This document shows positions 5,685-5,693 of a stretch of DNA of 5,693 bases, piece after piece. The DNA is taken from assembly GCA_021806845.1 (NCBI GenBank), contig JAKAPV010000193.1, forward strand, positions 1-5,693. The letters are read 5' to 3'. The translations under genes were made by a program, and so were the position numbers. Below the pieces are notes generated by a model, which saw only the letters and a list, made by a program, of their open reading frames with translations, had not been told where the DNA came from and made no database searches. The first letter of the stretch is position 1. Each line of letters begins with the position of its first letter. This stretch comes from Bacillota bacterium (GTDB taxonomy: Bacteria; Bacillota; Sulfobacillia; JAJZYS01; JAJYTV01).

Positions 5685-5693
5685 ACGCAGGTC

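Overview
This is a GC-rich (roughly 60 % or more by eye) bacterial window. Every convincing protein gene lies on the minus strand, in two transcription units read from right to left. The sequence does not fix the organism. The succinate dehydrogenase is of the actinobacterial 'Sdh1' kind, which is scattered across several phyla, so I do not assign a phylum.

Right half (5693 to about 2260, minus strand): a complete three-gene succinate dehydrogenase operon. It has a -10 box at 5679-5684, a leader of about 127 nt with two hairpins, then sdhC (membrane anchor, 247 aa, GTG start), sdhA (flavoprotein, 584 aa) and sdhB (iron-sulfur subunit, 242 aa). The genes are tightly coupled: TGATG overlap at sdhC/sdhA and a 5-nt gap at sdhA/sdhB. 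A strong hairpin terminator (2262-2306) follows. Electrons from succinate would pass from FAD on SdhA, through the [2Fe-2S], [4Fe-4S] and [3Fe-4S] clusters of SdhB, to quinone at the five-helix SdhC.

Middle (about 2195 to 532, minus strand): a second unit with its own TATAAT box (2187-2192). It encodes a thioredoxin-reductase-like ferredoxin-NAD(P)+ reductase (325 aa, TTG start), a YbjQ/UPF0145 protein (106 aa, 1 nt after the reductase stop), and an unidentified two-helix membrane protein (94 aa). The reductase lacks the arginine cluster that normally recognises the 2'-phosphate of NADPH.

Left end (1-531): no convincing protein gene. Positions 20-219 can be folded by hand into a multi-branched RNA closed by a long-range helix. 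A strong intrinsic terminator for the plus strand follows at 308-346. I read this as a candidate structured non-coding RNA, or a structured 3' end of a transcript starting left of the window, converging on the second unit. It matches no RNA family I can recognise and is the least explained part of the window. Otherwise the window is mostly ordinary respiratory metabolism; I see no mobile element, CRISPR array, tRNA or rRNA.
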